From Mycobacterium sp. JS623 (GTDB taxonomy: Bacteria; Actinomycetota; Actinomycetes; Mycobacteriales; Mycobacteriaceae), in contig NC_019966.1 in NCBI RefSeq assembly GCF_000328565.1, positions 4,402,001 to 4,466,000 on the forward strand: a stretch of 64,000 nucleotides of DNA. Reading direction: 5' to 3'. The position numbers were made by a program, and so were the translations under genes. This document shows, piece by piece, positions 31,041 to 37,997 of this stretch (within the stretch, counting starts at the first letter, position 1; the number at the start of each line of letters is the position of its first letter). The notes under the pieces are model-generated. The model saw only the letters and a list, made by a program, of their open reading frames with translations, was not told where the DNA came from and searched no databases.

Positions 31041-31886
31041 TTACTGAATCGGCTCGTCCCCGAGAACGGTGGTGCGCAGCATCTCGCGCTGCGAATCCGG
31101 CGCATAGGGCGCAGCCCGGTGCAGGACGCCGCGGTTGTCCCAGATGACGGTATCGCCGACCGACCACGTGTGGCTGTAGACCTTGTCCGCACTGGTGGCG
31201 CGATCCAATAGCTCCGCCAGAAGCGCCGCGCTTTCATCGGGCGCCATGCCGACGACATAGTCGGCAGACGCCCCCAGCACCAGCGACTTGCGACCGCTGC
31301 GGTGCGTCCACACCAGCGGGTGCTCGTGGGTGGGCCGGGCCCGCCAGCGCGCCAACTCCTCCGGATTCGGATCGGGGTTGACTCGGCGCTGCGATGCCTC
31401 GAGTGAGTGCACCACCCGCAGCGTTGCGACGCGCTCCTTGTCCTCGTCGCTCAGCTCGTCGTAGGCGCCATAGGTACTGGCGAACTCGGTCTCACCGCCG
31501 CGGTCAGCGACCTGGACCGCGGATAACACCGTCGCCTTCTGCGGGAACTCGTCTTTCATAGGAGTACAGCCGTCGATGTGCCAATCGAACGTCGCACGTA
31601 GGTAGGACGCCGACGCGTTCTTCGACTTGTCCAGGGTGATCGGATAGATGCCAGCGACGGGGTGGTGTCCGTCCGAAGAGTGGTCGATCTCGCCGAGCCG
31701 GCGGCAAAACGTCACCTGCGCTTGCGGATTCAGCCCAAGCCGGGGGAACACCAGCACGCCGTTTTCTTCCAGCGCATCGAGCACAGCAGCCGCGAGCAGC
31801 TCATCGTCTGCCAACCGGTCGGAGTCGACACCGACCACCTCGGCGCCGACCGACTCGGTCAGCTTGTTGATGGTCAGCAGGCTCAT
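31041..31886 (-). CDS. TauD/TfdA-family Fe(II)/2-oxoglutarate dioxygenase (1)
   Basis: 281-residue 2-oxoglutarate-dependent dioxygenase. The iron triad is visible: His103 and Asp105 in TFDWHIDGCTP and a distal His at about 256 in WDNRGVLHRA. The Arg of MLRTTVLG should bind 2-oxoglutarate. The start overlaps the stop of the small partner-protein gene (ATGA at 31883-31886). It follows a Rieske oxygenase and small protein in the same order as the operon at 58222-60646, so the three gene types form a repeated module. Family members hydroxylate acids such as taurine, 2,4-D and alkylsulfates. Coupling to Rieske chemistry suggests sequential oxidation of one substrate (inference). Confidence 0.88.
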   Translation of the reverse strand: MSLLTINKLTESVGAEVVGVDSDRLADDELLAAAVLDALEENGVLVFPRLGLNPQAQVTFCRRLGEIDHSSDGHHPVAGIYPITLDKSKNASASYLRATFDWHIDGCTPMKDEFPQKATVLSAVQVADRGGETEFASTYGAYDELSDEDKERVATLRVVHSLEASQRRVNPDPNPEELARWRARPTHEHPLVWTHRSGRKSLVLGASADYVVGMAPDESAALLAELLDRATSADKVYSHTWSVGDTVIWDNRGVLHRAAPYAPDSQREMLRTTVLGDEPIQ

Positions 31887-32224
31887 GGCACCGGCTCCCC
31901 TATCCGATCGATGACCGCATCGGCGGAGTCGGTCGGTTTCTGCTGGCCGAACACCTCGACGGCCATCGACACCATGATCATCGAGTAGACCAGGTGCAGG
32001 AGGTTCAGCGCATCGTCGGGCACATCGTCGAGCGGGAACTTGTCGCAGTAGTCGATCGCCTCTTCAAATCGAGGAGTGAAGGCGTCGTAGAACTCGCGGA
32101 TCTCGGGCATCGGCGTCGACAGCCGGGCCGTCCACCGCTCGGGTTCAGTTGGCAGACACCACTTGTCAGCAAATCGTTCGAACTCCGCGAAGGCACTGGG
32201 AAGTCGCTTGTCAGACACGGTCAC
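31883..32224 (-). CDS. Rieske-associated small protein, 113 residues, unknown function (copy 1)
   Basis: One of three related small proteins in the window (others at 36293-36631 and 59055-59378), each coupled to the stop of a Rieske oxygenase gene. Shared features are an aromatic N-terminal block (FAEFERFADKWCL), a central MPEIREFYDAFTPRFEEAIDYCDKFPLDD and a C-terminal PDDALNLLHLVYSMIMVSMAVEVFGQ. It is predicted all-helical, with a hydrophobic second half, no signal peptide and no metal motif. GTG start at 32224 overlaps the Rieske stop. It could be a subunit or assembly/stability factor of the oxygenase. I know no characterised homolog. Confidence 0.8.
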   Translation of the reverse strand: MTVSDKRLPSAFAEFERFADKWCLPTEPERWTARLSTPMPEIREFYDAFTPRFEEAIDYCDKFPLDDVPDDALNLLHLVYSMIMVSMAVEVFGQQKPTDSADAVIDRIGEPVP

Positions 32225-33480
32225 ACCTCCACCGGGCTGCGCTCGCGTTGATACTGCTCGACCCAGTCCACGGCCACCTTGTGCAAGTGGCGCACCAGGA
32301 TCTCCTGGTCGCTGAGCGGGAAGTCGTCGACGACGTCGTACTCCAGCGCCGCCTGCGTGCCGCCCAACATGCCGGCGTCCTGCAGTGCGAACTCCTTGAG
32401 CACCACCGACGCGACCTCGTGTTCGATGCGCTCGCGCACGGTGCGGGCCGGATGAAATGCGTTGTACGCCTCGAACTTATGGGTGCTGTGCGATGTCGGC
32501 CAGTACCTGTACAGCAGGTACCACCCGTGATAGATCAGGATCTCGAGATTCGGGAAGATCTGGAAGTTGGTGATCCCCCACGGTTCGATGCCGCCGGGAT
32601 TGAGGCCTGCCGACTGATGCGTCTCCGGAGTCCGCCACGGCCCCACCAGCCCGCTGCGCGTGACCCGTTCGACCGGATACATGTACTCCGGATCCAGCAA
32701 CCACCTGCGGGTACCGGCTGTGGACACCAACCGGTGCGGACCGTCGATCTGGAAGTGGCCACACTCGAAGGTCGCATTGGGCTGCCGCACCGCGGTGGGC
32801 ACTTGCTGTGAGTGCAAGGAAGGCACGTGGTAGTACTCCTGGAAGGCGTCGGCGAAGATCTTCCAGTTGCTGTTGTTGTGGGCGACGAAATCGTAGCGCT
32901 CGGTCATCATTTCGAACGGATAATCGTCGAGCGCGGTGATCATCGGGCCGAGAAACTCGCGAAGACTCCATCGCGGTTCCGGGTCCAGGTTGATGAAGAT
33001 GAAGCCATTCCAGATGTCGCAGTTGACCGCCCGCAGTCCGTACTGCTCGATGCCGAGGTCGAAGAACTCGCCAGGCTGCTGGACGAACGTCAACGCGCCT
33101 TCGAGGTCGTAGCGCCAACCGTGGTACTTGCACGTGAACTGACGGCAGGAGCCCTTGACCTCCTCATTCGGAAAGTCGTTCCACACCAACTTGTTTCCAC
33201 GATGGCGGCAGACGTTGTAGAACGCACGAATCGTCTGGTCCTTGCCCCTGACGACAATCACTGATGTCTTGGCCGCATCGATCTGCTTGGTGAGATAGCT
33301 GCCGACGCGCGGAAGTTCCTCCACCCGAGCGACATTCAGCCAGGCGCGTTTGAAGATGGCTTCCCGTTCGAGTTCATAGAATTCCGGCGACGTCGAGTCG
33401 CGAAACGAGATCGGACCGGTTCCGAGCTCGGGGTAATGTTCGGTCCAGCTGCCCTCGGCCGGTTTAGGCCAGCGCCCCAT
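32221..33480 (-). CDS. Rieske non-heme iron oxygenase, alpha subunit (1)
   Basis: 419-residue ring-hydroxylating-oxygenase-type alpha subunit. The Rieske cluster ligands are C91/H93 (CRHRGNKL) and C117/H120 (CKYHGW). The mononuclear iron site is H218 and H223 in QEYYHVPSLH with a further carboxylate downstream. The residue that bridges neighbouring subunits is Glu215 instead of the usual Asp, as in carnitine-oxygenase (CntA)-like enzymes. No beta subunit is encoded, so an alpha3 enzyme is expected. It is 12 bases after an SDR and two genes after a 2Fe-2S ferredoxin, a plausible electron donor. It is strongly similar to the oxygenase at 36628-37893 along its whole length. Confidence 0.92.
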   Translation of the reverse strand: MGRWPKPAEGSWTEHYPELGTGPISFRDSTSPEFYELEREAIFKRAWLNVARVEELPRVGSYLTKQIDAAKTSVIVVRGKDQTIRAFYNVCRHRGNKLVWNDFPNEEVKGSCRQFTCKYHGWRYDLEGALTFVQQPGEFFDLGIEQYGLRAVNCDIWNGFIFINLDPEPRWSLREFLGPMITALDDYPFEMMTERYDFVAHNNSNWKIFADAFQEYYHVPSLHSQQVPTAVRQPNATFECGHFQIDGPHRLVSTAGTRRWLLDPEYMYPVERVTRSGLVGPWRTPETHQSAGLNPGGIEPWGITNFQIFPNLEILIYHGWYLLYRYWPTSHSTHKFEAYNAFHPARTVRERIEHEVASVVLKEFALQDAGMLGGTQAALEYDVVDDFPLSDQEILVRHLHKVAVDWVEQYQRERSPVEV

Positions 33481-33492
33481 CGCGTCCTCCTC

Positions 33493-34233
33493 TCACAACA
33501 CCGCTCCGCCGTTGACCCCCAGGACCTGCCCGGTGATGAAGCCCGCTTCGTCTGAACACAGGAATCCGACCGCAGCGGCAATGTCGTCGCCGGTGCCAAG
33601 GTGACCGAGCGGGACGCTGGCCGCCATCTGTTCGTTGGAAGGGAGGTGCCCGGCGGCCTGCCCTCGGTGCTGCATCGGCGTCTCGATCGCCGACGGCGGA
33701 ATGTTGTTGACCGTGATGCCCAGCGGACCGTATTCGCGGGCAAGCGATTTGGTCAGGGACAACAGCGCCCCCTTCGAGGCGGCGTAGTGCGCCATCTTCG
33801 GGGACCCCCGCTGGGCGCTCGACGACGAGATCATCACGATGCGACCCCAGCCCGCCTCGACCATGTCCGGCACCGCGACCTGACAACAGTGGAAAGTGCC
33901 GGTCAGGTTCACCGCGATCATGCGGTCCCACGACTCGGGCGTGATCTCGGTGAAAGGCGCGAAATCAAACAGGCCGGCACTGGTCACGAGGATGTGCACA
34001 GGACCGAGCTCCGTCCGCACCTTGGCGAACGCTTCCTCGACCGCGGCGCGATCGCTGACGTCGGCGGCCACGGCCAATGCGGTCACACCTTCGGCTCGCA
34101 ACTCTTCGGAAACACGTTGCGCCCCTTGGCCGTCGATGTCCATCACCGCGACCTTGTGCCCGCGCCGTCCCAGCTCACGGCAGGTCGCTTCCCCCATGCC
34201 GGAAGCGCCTCCGGTCACCACCGCGACTCTCAT
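33493..34233 (-). CDS. Short-chain dehydrogenase/reductase (SDR)
   Basis: 246-residue classical SDR, MRVAVVTGGASGMGEATCRELGRRG, with the cofactor motif at residues 7-14. The acidic DIDGQG after beta-2 favours NAD(H). The catalytic region is SSSSAQRGSPKMAHYAASK. Its C terminus GQVLGVNGGAVL matches the SDR at 9900 closely. It lies between the 2Fe-2S ferredoxin (10-base gap) and the Rieske oxygenase (12-base gap), in the position of the dihydrodiol/alcohol dehydrogenases found in ring-hydroxylation operons. It would oxidise a hydroxylated product. Confidence 0.88.
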   Translation of the reverse strand: MRVAVVTGGASGMGEATCRELGRRGHKVAVMDIDGQGAQRVSEELRAEGVTALAVAADVSDRAAVEEAFAKVRTELGPVHILVTSAGLFDFAPFTEITPESWDRMIAVNLTGTFHCCQVAVPDMVEAGWGRIVMISSSSAQRGSPKMAHYAASKGALLSLTKSLAREYGPLGITVNNIPPSAIETPMQHRGQAAGHLPSNEQMAASVPLGHLGTGDDIAAAVGFLCSDEAGFITGQVLGVNGGAVL

Positions 34234-34243
34234 AATCCGCTTT

Positions 34244-34543
34244 CTAGTAGTCGTAGGTCAGCCGCACCGTAGGGCTGGTCGGCAGGGCCTGACAGGTGAG
34301 CACGTATCCGTCGGCGACCTCGTCGTCTTCGAGTGCGTCGTTGTTGACCATTCGTGCGCTGCCCTCGGTGATGCGGGCCATGCACGTGCCGCAGGAGCCG
34401 GTTTCGCACGAATACGGCGCCTGCAGGCCGGCGGACCGCGCGGTCTGCAACAACGTGTCACCAGCGCGGTAAGGCGCGGCCGTCTTGCGGCGCTCGAGTT
34501 CGATGACCACCTCTTCGGTGCGCACCGCGGTGTCTTCACTCAT
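34244..34543 (-). CDS. Plant-type [2Fe-2S] ferredoxin
   Basis: 99-residue ferredoxin with CETGSCGTCMARITEG and a distal TCQALP, the Cx4Cx2C...C ligand set. The start MSEDTAVRT (complement 34541-34543) is chosen; a TTG further upstream lies inside the operator. It lacks the FAD/NAD domains of a full reductase, so a separate reductase must reduce it. It is first in the operon that continues SDR-Rieske-small protein-TauD and is the natural donor to the Rieske oxygenase. Its promoter region contains a double ATATCAASTACTTG operator next to the MarR gene end. Confidence 0.87.
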   Translation of the reverse strand: MSEDTAVRTEEVVIELERRKTAAPYRAGDTLLQTARSAGLQAPYSCETGSCGTCMARITEGSARMVNNDALEDDEVADGYVLTCQALPTSPTVRLTYDY

Positions 34544-34554
34544 CAACCGCGATA

Positions 34555-34594
34555 TTATCAAGTACTTGTCATTAATATCAACTACTTGCTACAT
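34555..34594. promoter_or_regulatory. Tandem MarR-type operator, ATATCAASTACTTG family (sites A and A')
   Basis: Two copies lie 20 bases apart, two helical turns: ATCAAGTACTTG with the perfect palindrome CAAGTACTTG at 34559-34568, and ATATCAACTACTTG with core 34579-34588. They fill the gap between the MarR stop and the ferredoxin start. Sites B (37948) and C (41794) match. The MarR protein encoded alongside is the obvious candidate to bind. Confidence 0.65.
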
Positions 34595-35045
34595 CAGGAC
34601 CGATGTGATCGGTGTGCAATTTGTGCCCTGTGCCCTGCTCGATCACCCGGCCCAGCAGCTCTTTGAGCTTTTCCTGCTCTTCACTACTGAGGACTCCAAA
34701 GACCCTGTCGTTGGCGGCGATCGCATCGCTGACCACGGCCTCGGCCACCTTGCGTCCCTGATCCGTCAGAAATGCCTGCAATATCCGGCCGTGCTGCGGA
34801 TCCTGTTTACGCTCGACCAGGCCGCGGCGCTCCAGCTCCTTGAGCGCCAGTTGTACCCCCTGCGGACTGATGAGCAGACGACGCGCGAGCTCGGCTCCCG
34901 ACAGGCCGGGCTCGGTGGCCAGTTGGCGCAGCATGCCGATCTGCGCGGTGCTGACGCCGTGGTCACTGACCGAATCGTTCACCGTTGTCAGCGAGAAATA
35001 CCACGCCTGCTTGAGCAACCAGAGAATGTTGTCCCGTTGTTCCAC
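34578..35045 (-). CDS. MarR family transcriptional regulator
   Basis: 155-residue winged-helix regulator. The GTG start is preceded by GAGGAGG. The core is DHGVSTAQIGMLRQLATEPGLSGAELARRLLISPQGVQLALKELERRGLVERKQDPQHGRILQAFLTDQGRKVAEAV, a canonical MarR helix-turn-helix and wing (about residues 30-105). It is cotranscribed with Rieske (2), the small protein and the amidohydrolase, and lies immediately before a tandem palindromic operator. MarR proteins in catabolic clusters usually repress and are released by a CoA-thioester or aromatic ligand. Matching sites at 37948 and 41794 suggest autoregulation and control of an acyl-CoA dehydrogenase/epimerase divergon. Confidence 0.9.
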   Translation of the reverse strand: MEQRDNILWLLKQAWYFSLTTVNDSVSDHGVSTAQIGMLRQLATEPGLSGAELARRLLISPQGVQLALKELERRGLVERKQDPQHGRILQAFLTDQGRKVAEAVVSDAIAANDRVFGVLSSEEQEKLKELLGRVIEQGTGHKLHTDHIGPDVASS

Positions 35046-35060
35046 GCTCGCCTCCTCGGG

Positions 35061-36296
35061 TCAGCGTTTGTAAATCTGGCCGTTCTTCATCACGAACCGC
35101 ACGTCGAGTGTGGTCGCGATGTCGCGCGACGGATCGCCAGGCACCGCGATGATGTCGGCAAGATATCCCGGTGCGAGACGGCCCAATTCGTCGTCCGCCT
35201 CGACCAGCTCGGCGCTGGTCACCGTCGCGGCCCGGATCGCCTCCATCGGGGTCATCCCCCGGTCCACCAGGGCACACAATTCTCTGGCGTTCTGTCCGTG
35301 CGGAATCGCGGGCGCATCGGTACCGCAGGCGATCCGCACGCCTGCAGCAATCGCCTTGGGCAGCATGGCCTGTGCCCGCGGGAAGACCTCCTCCGCCTTC
35401 TTACGCAGCTCTGGCGCGATGCGGTCGACGGCCATCGCCTCGGTCAGGTAGGTGGTCGAAACCAGGAACGTGCCGGTGTCCGCCATCATCTGAATCGTCT
35501 CGTCGCTGGCGAGGAAACCATGCTCGATACAGTCGATGCCTGCCCGGATGCAGGCGCGAATGGAGCTGTCCCCCACCGCATGTGCGGCCACGCGCACGCC
35601 TGCCCGGTGCGCCTCGTCCGCGATCGCCGCGAATTCCTCGTCCGAATACTGCTGCGCGCCTGGAGCGGTACTGTGCGACATCACGCCGCCCGAAGCGGAC
35701 ACTTTGATCAGCTTGGCGCCGTGCCGAACCTGATAGCGCACACACGCCCGGACGTCGTCGACACCGTTGGCGATGCCCTCGGCGACGGACAACGGCATGA
35801 TCCCCGGCGCGAGTCGCTGGAACACCGTCGGGTCGAGGTGCCCGCCGTACGGTGTGACGGCATGGCCCGCCGGATAGATGCGGGGCCCGATGTGCCAGCC
35901 CTGGTCGATGGCGCGCTGCAGTGCAACGTCGAGCAGGTAGCCACCGGTCTTCACCATCAGCCCGAGATTGCGCACAGTCGTGAAGCCGGCTTCGAGGGTG
36001 GTCCGCGCGTTCACCGCGCCGCGCAACGTTCGGTACGCGGGGTCGTCCTGGACCCCGTGCATGGGACTCGGTAGCCCCTCCGGTCCGCCGGGGCCGCCGA
36101 TGAGCAGGTTGAGCTCCATGTCCATCAGTCCCGGCAGCAGCGTCACGTCACCGAGATCGACATCCGTCGAATCAGCGGGCTGCTCAGCAGGATTGATCGC
36201 CTGGATCCGATCGCCATCGACCACCACCGCAGCGGGTGAAAGCACTTCGCCTACGTCGACGTCGGCCCAGCGGGCGGCGTGCAGAACAGTCGTCAC
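35061..36296 (-). CDS. Amidohydrolase family protein lacking the HxH metal motif
   Basis: 411-residue imidazolonepropionase/prolidase-like amidohydrolase. GTG start (complement 36294-36296) overlaps the small-protein stop. The barrel features are LIKVSASGGVMSH (the Lys that is carboxylated in binuclear members), VAAHAVGDSS, IDCIEHGF and CGTDAPAIPHGQ. The first metal motif, normally PGLIDMHxH, reads PGLMDMELNLL, so both His are replaced by Glu and Asn. The enzyme may be mononuclear or use an altered site. It occupies the place taken by TauD in the other two Rieske modules. The reaction is unknown; hydrolysis of a cyclic amide, ester or lactone is possible. Confidence 0.82.
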   Translation of the reverse strand: MTTVLHAARWADVDVGEVLSPAAVVVDGDRIQAINPAEQPADSTDVDLGDVTLLPGLMDMELNLLIGGPGGPEGLPSPMHGVQDDPAYRTLRGAVNARTTLEAGFTTVRNLGLMVKTGGYLLDVALQRAIDQGWHIGPRIYPAGHAVTPYGGHLDPTVFQRLAPGIMPLSVAEGIANGVDDVRACVRYQVRHGAKLIKVSASGGVMSHSTAPGAQQYSDEEFAAIADEAHRAGVRVAAHAVGDSSIRACIRAGIDCIEHGFLASDETIQMMADTGTFLVSTTYLTEAMAVDRIAPELRKKAEEVFPRAQAMLPKAIAAGVRIACGTDAPAIPHGQNARELCALVDRGMTPMEAIRAATVTSAELVEADDELGRLAPGYLADIIAVPGDPSRDIATTLDVRFVMKNGQIYKR

Positions 36297-36631
36297 GGGA
36301 CCGGTTCGGAGATGCAGTCCAACGCGGTGGCACCGGAGTCGGGGACACGAGGCTGCTTCCAACATTCGACGGGGAACGACACCATGATCATCGAGTACAG
36401 CAGATGCATCAGGTTGAGGACGTCGTCGGGCATGTCGTCGAGCGGGAACTTGTCGCAGTAGGAGATCGCCTCCTCTGCTCGGGGAGTGATCGCGTCGTAG
36501 AAGGCCTGCATCTCGCCCATCGAACTGGCCATTCGCTTCGCAAAACGCTTGGGCTCGGAATCAAGACACCACTCGGAAAAGCGTTCCAAATCGGCGAATT
36601 CGGTGGGCAGCATTGCGGTCATCGCGTTCAC
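36293..36631 (-). CDS. Rieske-associated small protein, 112 residues, unknown function (copy 2)
   Basis: Second copy of the family described at 31883. The start is taken as GTG 36631 (GTGAACGCG), because it overlaps the Rieske stop like the other copies; ATG codons follow at codons 4 and 7. Closest to copy 1: YDAITPRAEEAISYCDKFPLDDMPDDVLNLMHLLYSMIMVS aligns almost without gaps, and both end in EPVP. The N-terminal half is more variable. No known domain. It lies between Rieske (2) and the amidohydrolase, each junction overlapping by four bases. Confidence 0.8.
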   Translation of the reverse strand: MNAMTAMLPTEFADLERFSEWCLDSEPKRFAKRMASSMGEMQAFYDAITPRAEEAISYCDKFPLDDMPDDVLNLMHLLYSMIMVSFPVECWKQPRVPDSGATALDCISEPVP

Positions 36632-37893
36632 ACTCCCGCTGTCTTGCGCTGGTAGTCGTCCACCCAGGCGGCGGTCTCCTTGTGCAGGTGCCGAATGAGG
36701 ATCTCCTGGTCGCACAACGGAAACCTGTCGATGACTTGTGACTCGACCATCGTCTGGGTGGCCTCGAGGGTGTTCGCGTCCTGCAGCGAGTACTCCTTGA
36801 ACGACACGGCCGCCAATTCCTGAGCGATGCGCTCCCTTGGCGTGCGCGGTTGCGGGAAATACGCTGTGCCCTCGAATATGTGGCTGTTATGCGAGGTGGG
36901 CCAGTAGTGGTACGTCAGGTACCACCCCTGGCCCCAGATCAGGATCACGAAGTTCGGAAACAGCTGGAACGAATCCAAGCCCCACGGCTCACATTTCGCG
37001 GGATTGAGACCCGCAGGCATCTCGCCCAAATCGGGCTTGTCCCACGGTCCGAACAGCCCGCTCTGGCAGATGTCCTCCATCGGCTTGCGCATCTCGGAGT
37101 CCATCTCCCAGGCCCGGATGCCCGACGTGCTGACCAATCGATGCGGGCCGTCAATGCGGTAGTGCGGCGCCTCGAAACCCGCTTCCGCGGCGGCCTTCGA
37201 GTAGGCGGTCGGTGACTGGTTCGCATGCAGAACCGGCGCGTGATAGAACTCCTGGAACGCGTCCATATAGAGCTTCCAGTTCGCCTTCACCTCGGAGCGG
37301 TAATAGAACCGCGACGTCATCTTGTCGAACGGATAACCCTCTAGCCCAGTGATCATCGGTCCGAGGAAGTCGCGCAGGCTCTGTTCGGGTTCTGGCGCGA
37401 AGTTGACGAAGATGAAGCCTTCCCACACGTCGCAGTGCACCGGCACCAATCCGTACCGACTCTTGTCGAGGTCGAAGAACTCCCCCTCCTGCTGCACGAA
37501 CGTGAGGTTGCCGTCCAAGTCATAGCGCCAGGCGTGGTACTTGCAGGTGAACTGGCGGCAGACGCCGCTGGTCTCCTCGAGAGGCATGTCATTCCACACC
37601 AGCTTGTTGCCGCGGTGCCGGCAGATGTTGTGGTACGCCTTGATCTCACCAGACCCGGTGCGCACCAAGATGATTGACGTGTTGACGACCTTCATTTCCT
37701 TGGTGAAGTAACTGCCCTTGCGCGGAAGTTGTTCAACGCGACCAACATTGAGCCACGCGCGCTTGAACACCGCATTTCGTTCCACCTCGTAGAACTCGGG
37801 GCTGATGGAGTCCTCATAGGACACCGGATCCGTCCCCAGCTGCGGGTAGTGCTCCGTCCAGCTGCCTTCGGGCGGTTTCGGAAAACGAGCCAT
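36628..37893 (-). CDS. Rieske non-heme iron oxygenase, alpha subunit (2)
   Basis: 421-residue alpha subunit, close paralog of the one at 32221. The start MARFPKPPEG (complement 37891-37893) has GGAGAGAAGG just ahead. Cluster ligands are C91/H93 (CRHRGNKL) and C117/H120 (CKYHAW; the usual Gly after His is Ala). The iron site is E215/H218/H223 in MDAFQEFYHAPVLH, again with Glu in place of the bridging Asp. It has no beta subunit. It heads the operon Rieske-small protein-amidohydrolase-MarR and is divergent from an aldehyde dehydrogenase with operator B in between. Confidence 0.92.
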   Translation of the reverse strand: MARFPKPPEGSWTEHYPQLGTDPVSYEDSISPEFYEVERNAVFKRAWLNVGRVEQLPRKGSYFTKEMKVVNTSIILVRTGSGEIKAYHNICRHRGNKLVWNDMPLEETSGVCRQFTCKYHAWRYDLDGNLTFVQQEGEFFDLDKSRYGLVPVHCDVWEGFIFVNFAPEPEQSLRDFLGPMITGLEGYPFDKMTSRFYYRSEVKANWKLYMDAFQEFYHAPVLHANQSPTAYSKAAAEAGFEAPHYRIDGPHRLVSTSGIRAWEMDSEMRKPMEDICQSGLFGPWDKPDLGEMPAGLNPAKCEPWGLDSFQLFPNFVILIWGQGWYLTYHYWPTSHNSHIFEGTAYFPQPRTPRERIAQELAAVSFKEYSLQDANTLEATQTMVESQVIDRFPLCDQEILIRHLHKETAAWVDDYQRKTAGV

Positions 37894-37947
37894 CGCCTTC
37901 TCTCCTTCTCCACTCGGTAGCGCCGACGGTATATGCTCCAGGCAACA

Positions 37948-37967
37948 ATCACAAGTAGTTGATATTG
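37948..37967. promoter_or_regulatory. MarR-type operator, ATATCAASTACTTG family (site B)
   Basis: AATCACAAGTAGTTGATATT; its reverse complement shares the 15-base string AATATCAACTACTTG exactly with site A' at 34575. It lies between divergent Rieske (2) and aldehyde dehydrogenase genes, so one site could control both, including the operon that encodes the MarR protein itself. Confidence 0.65.
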
Positions 37968-37997
37968 CCGTCGTGTCATTCGGAAGGAGACGGTCGA

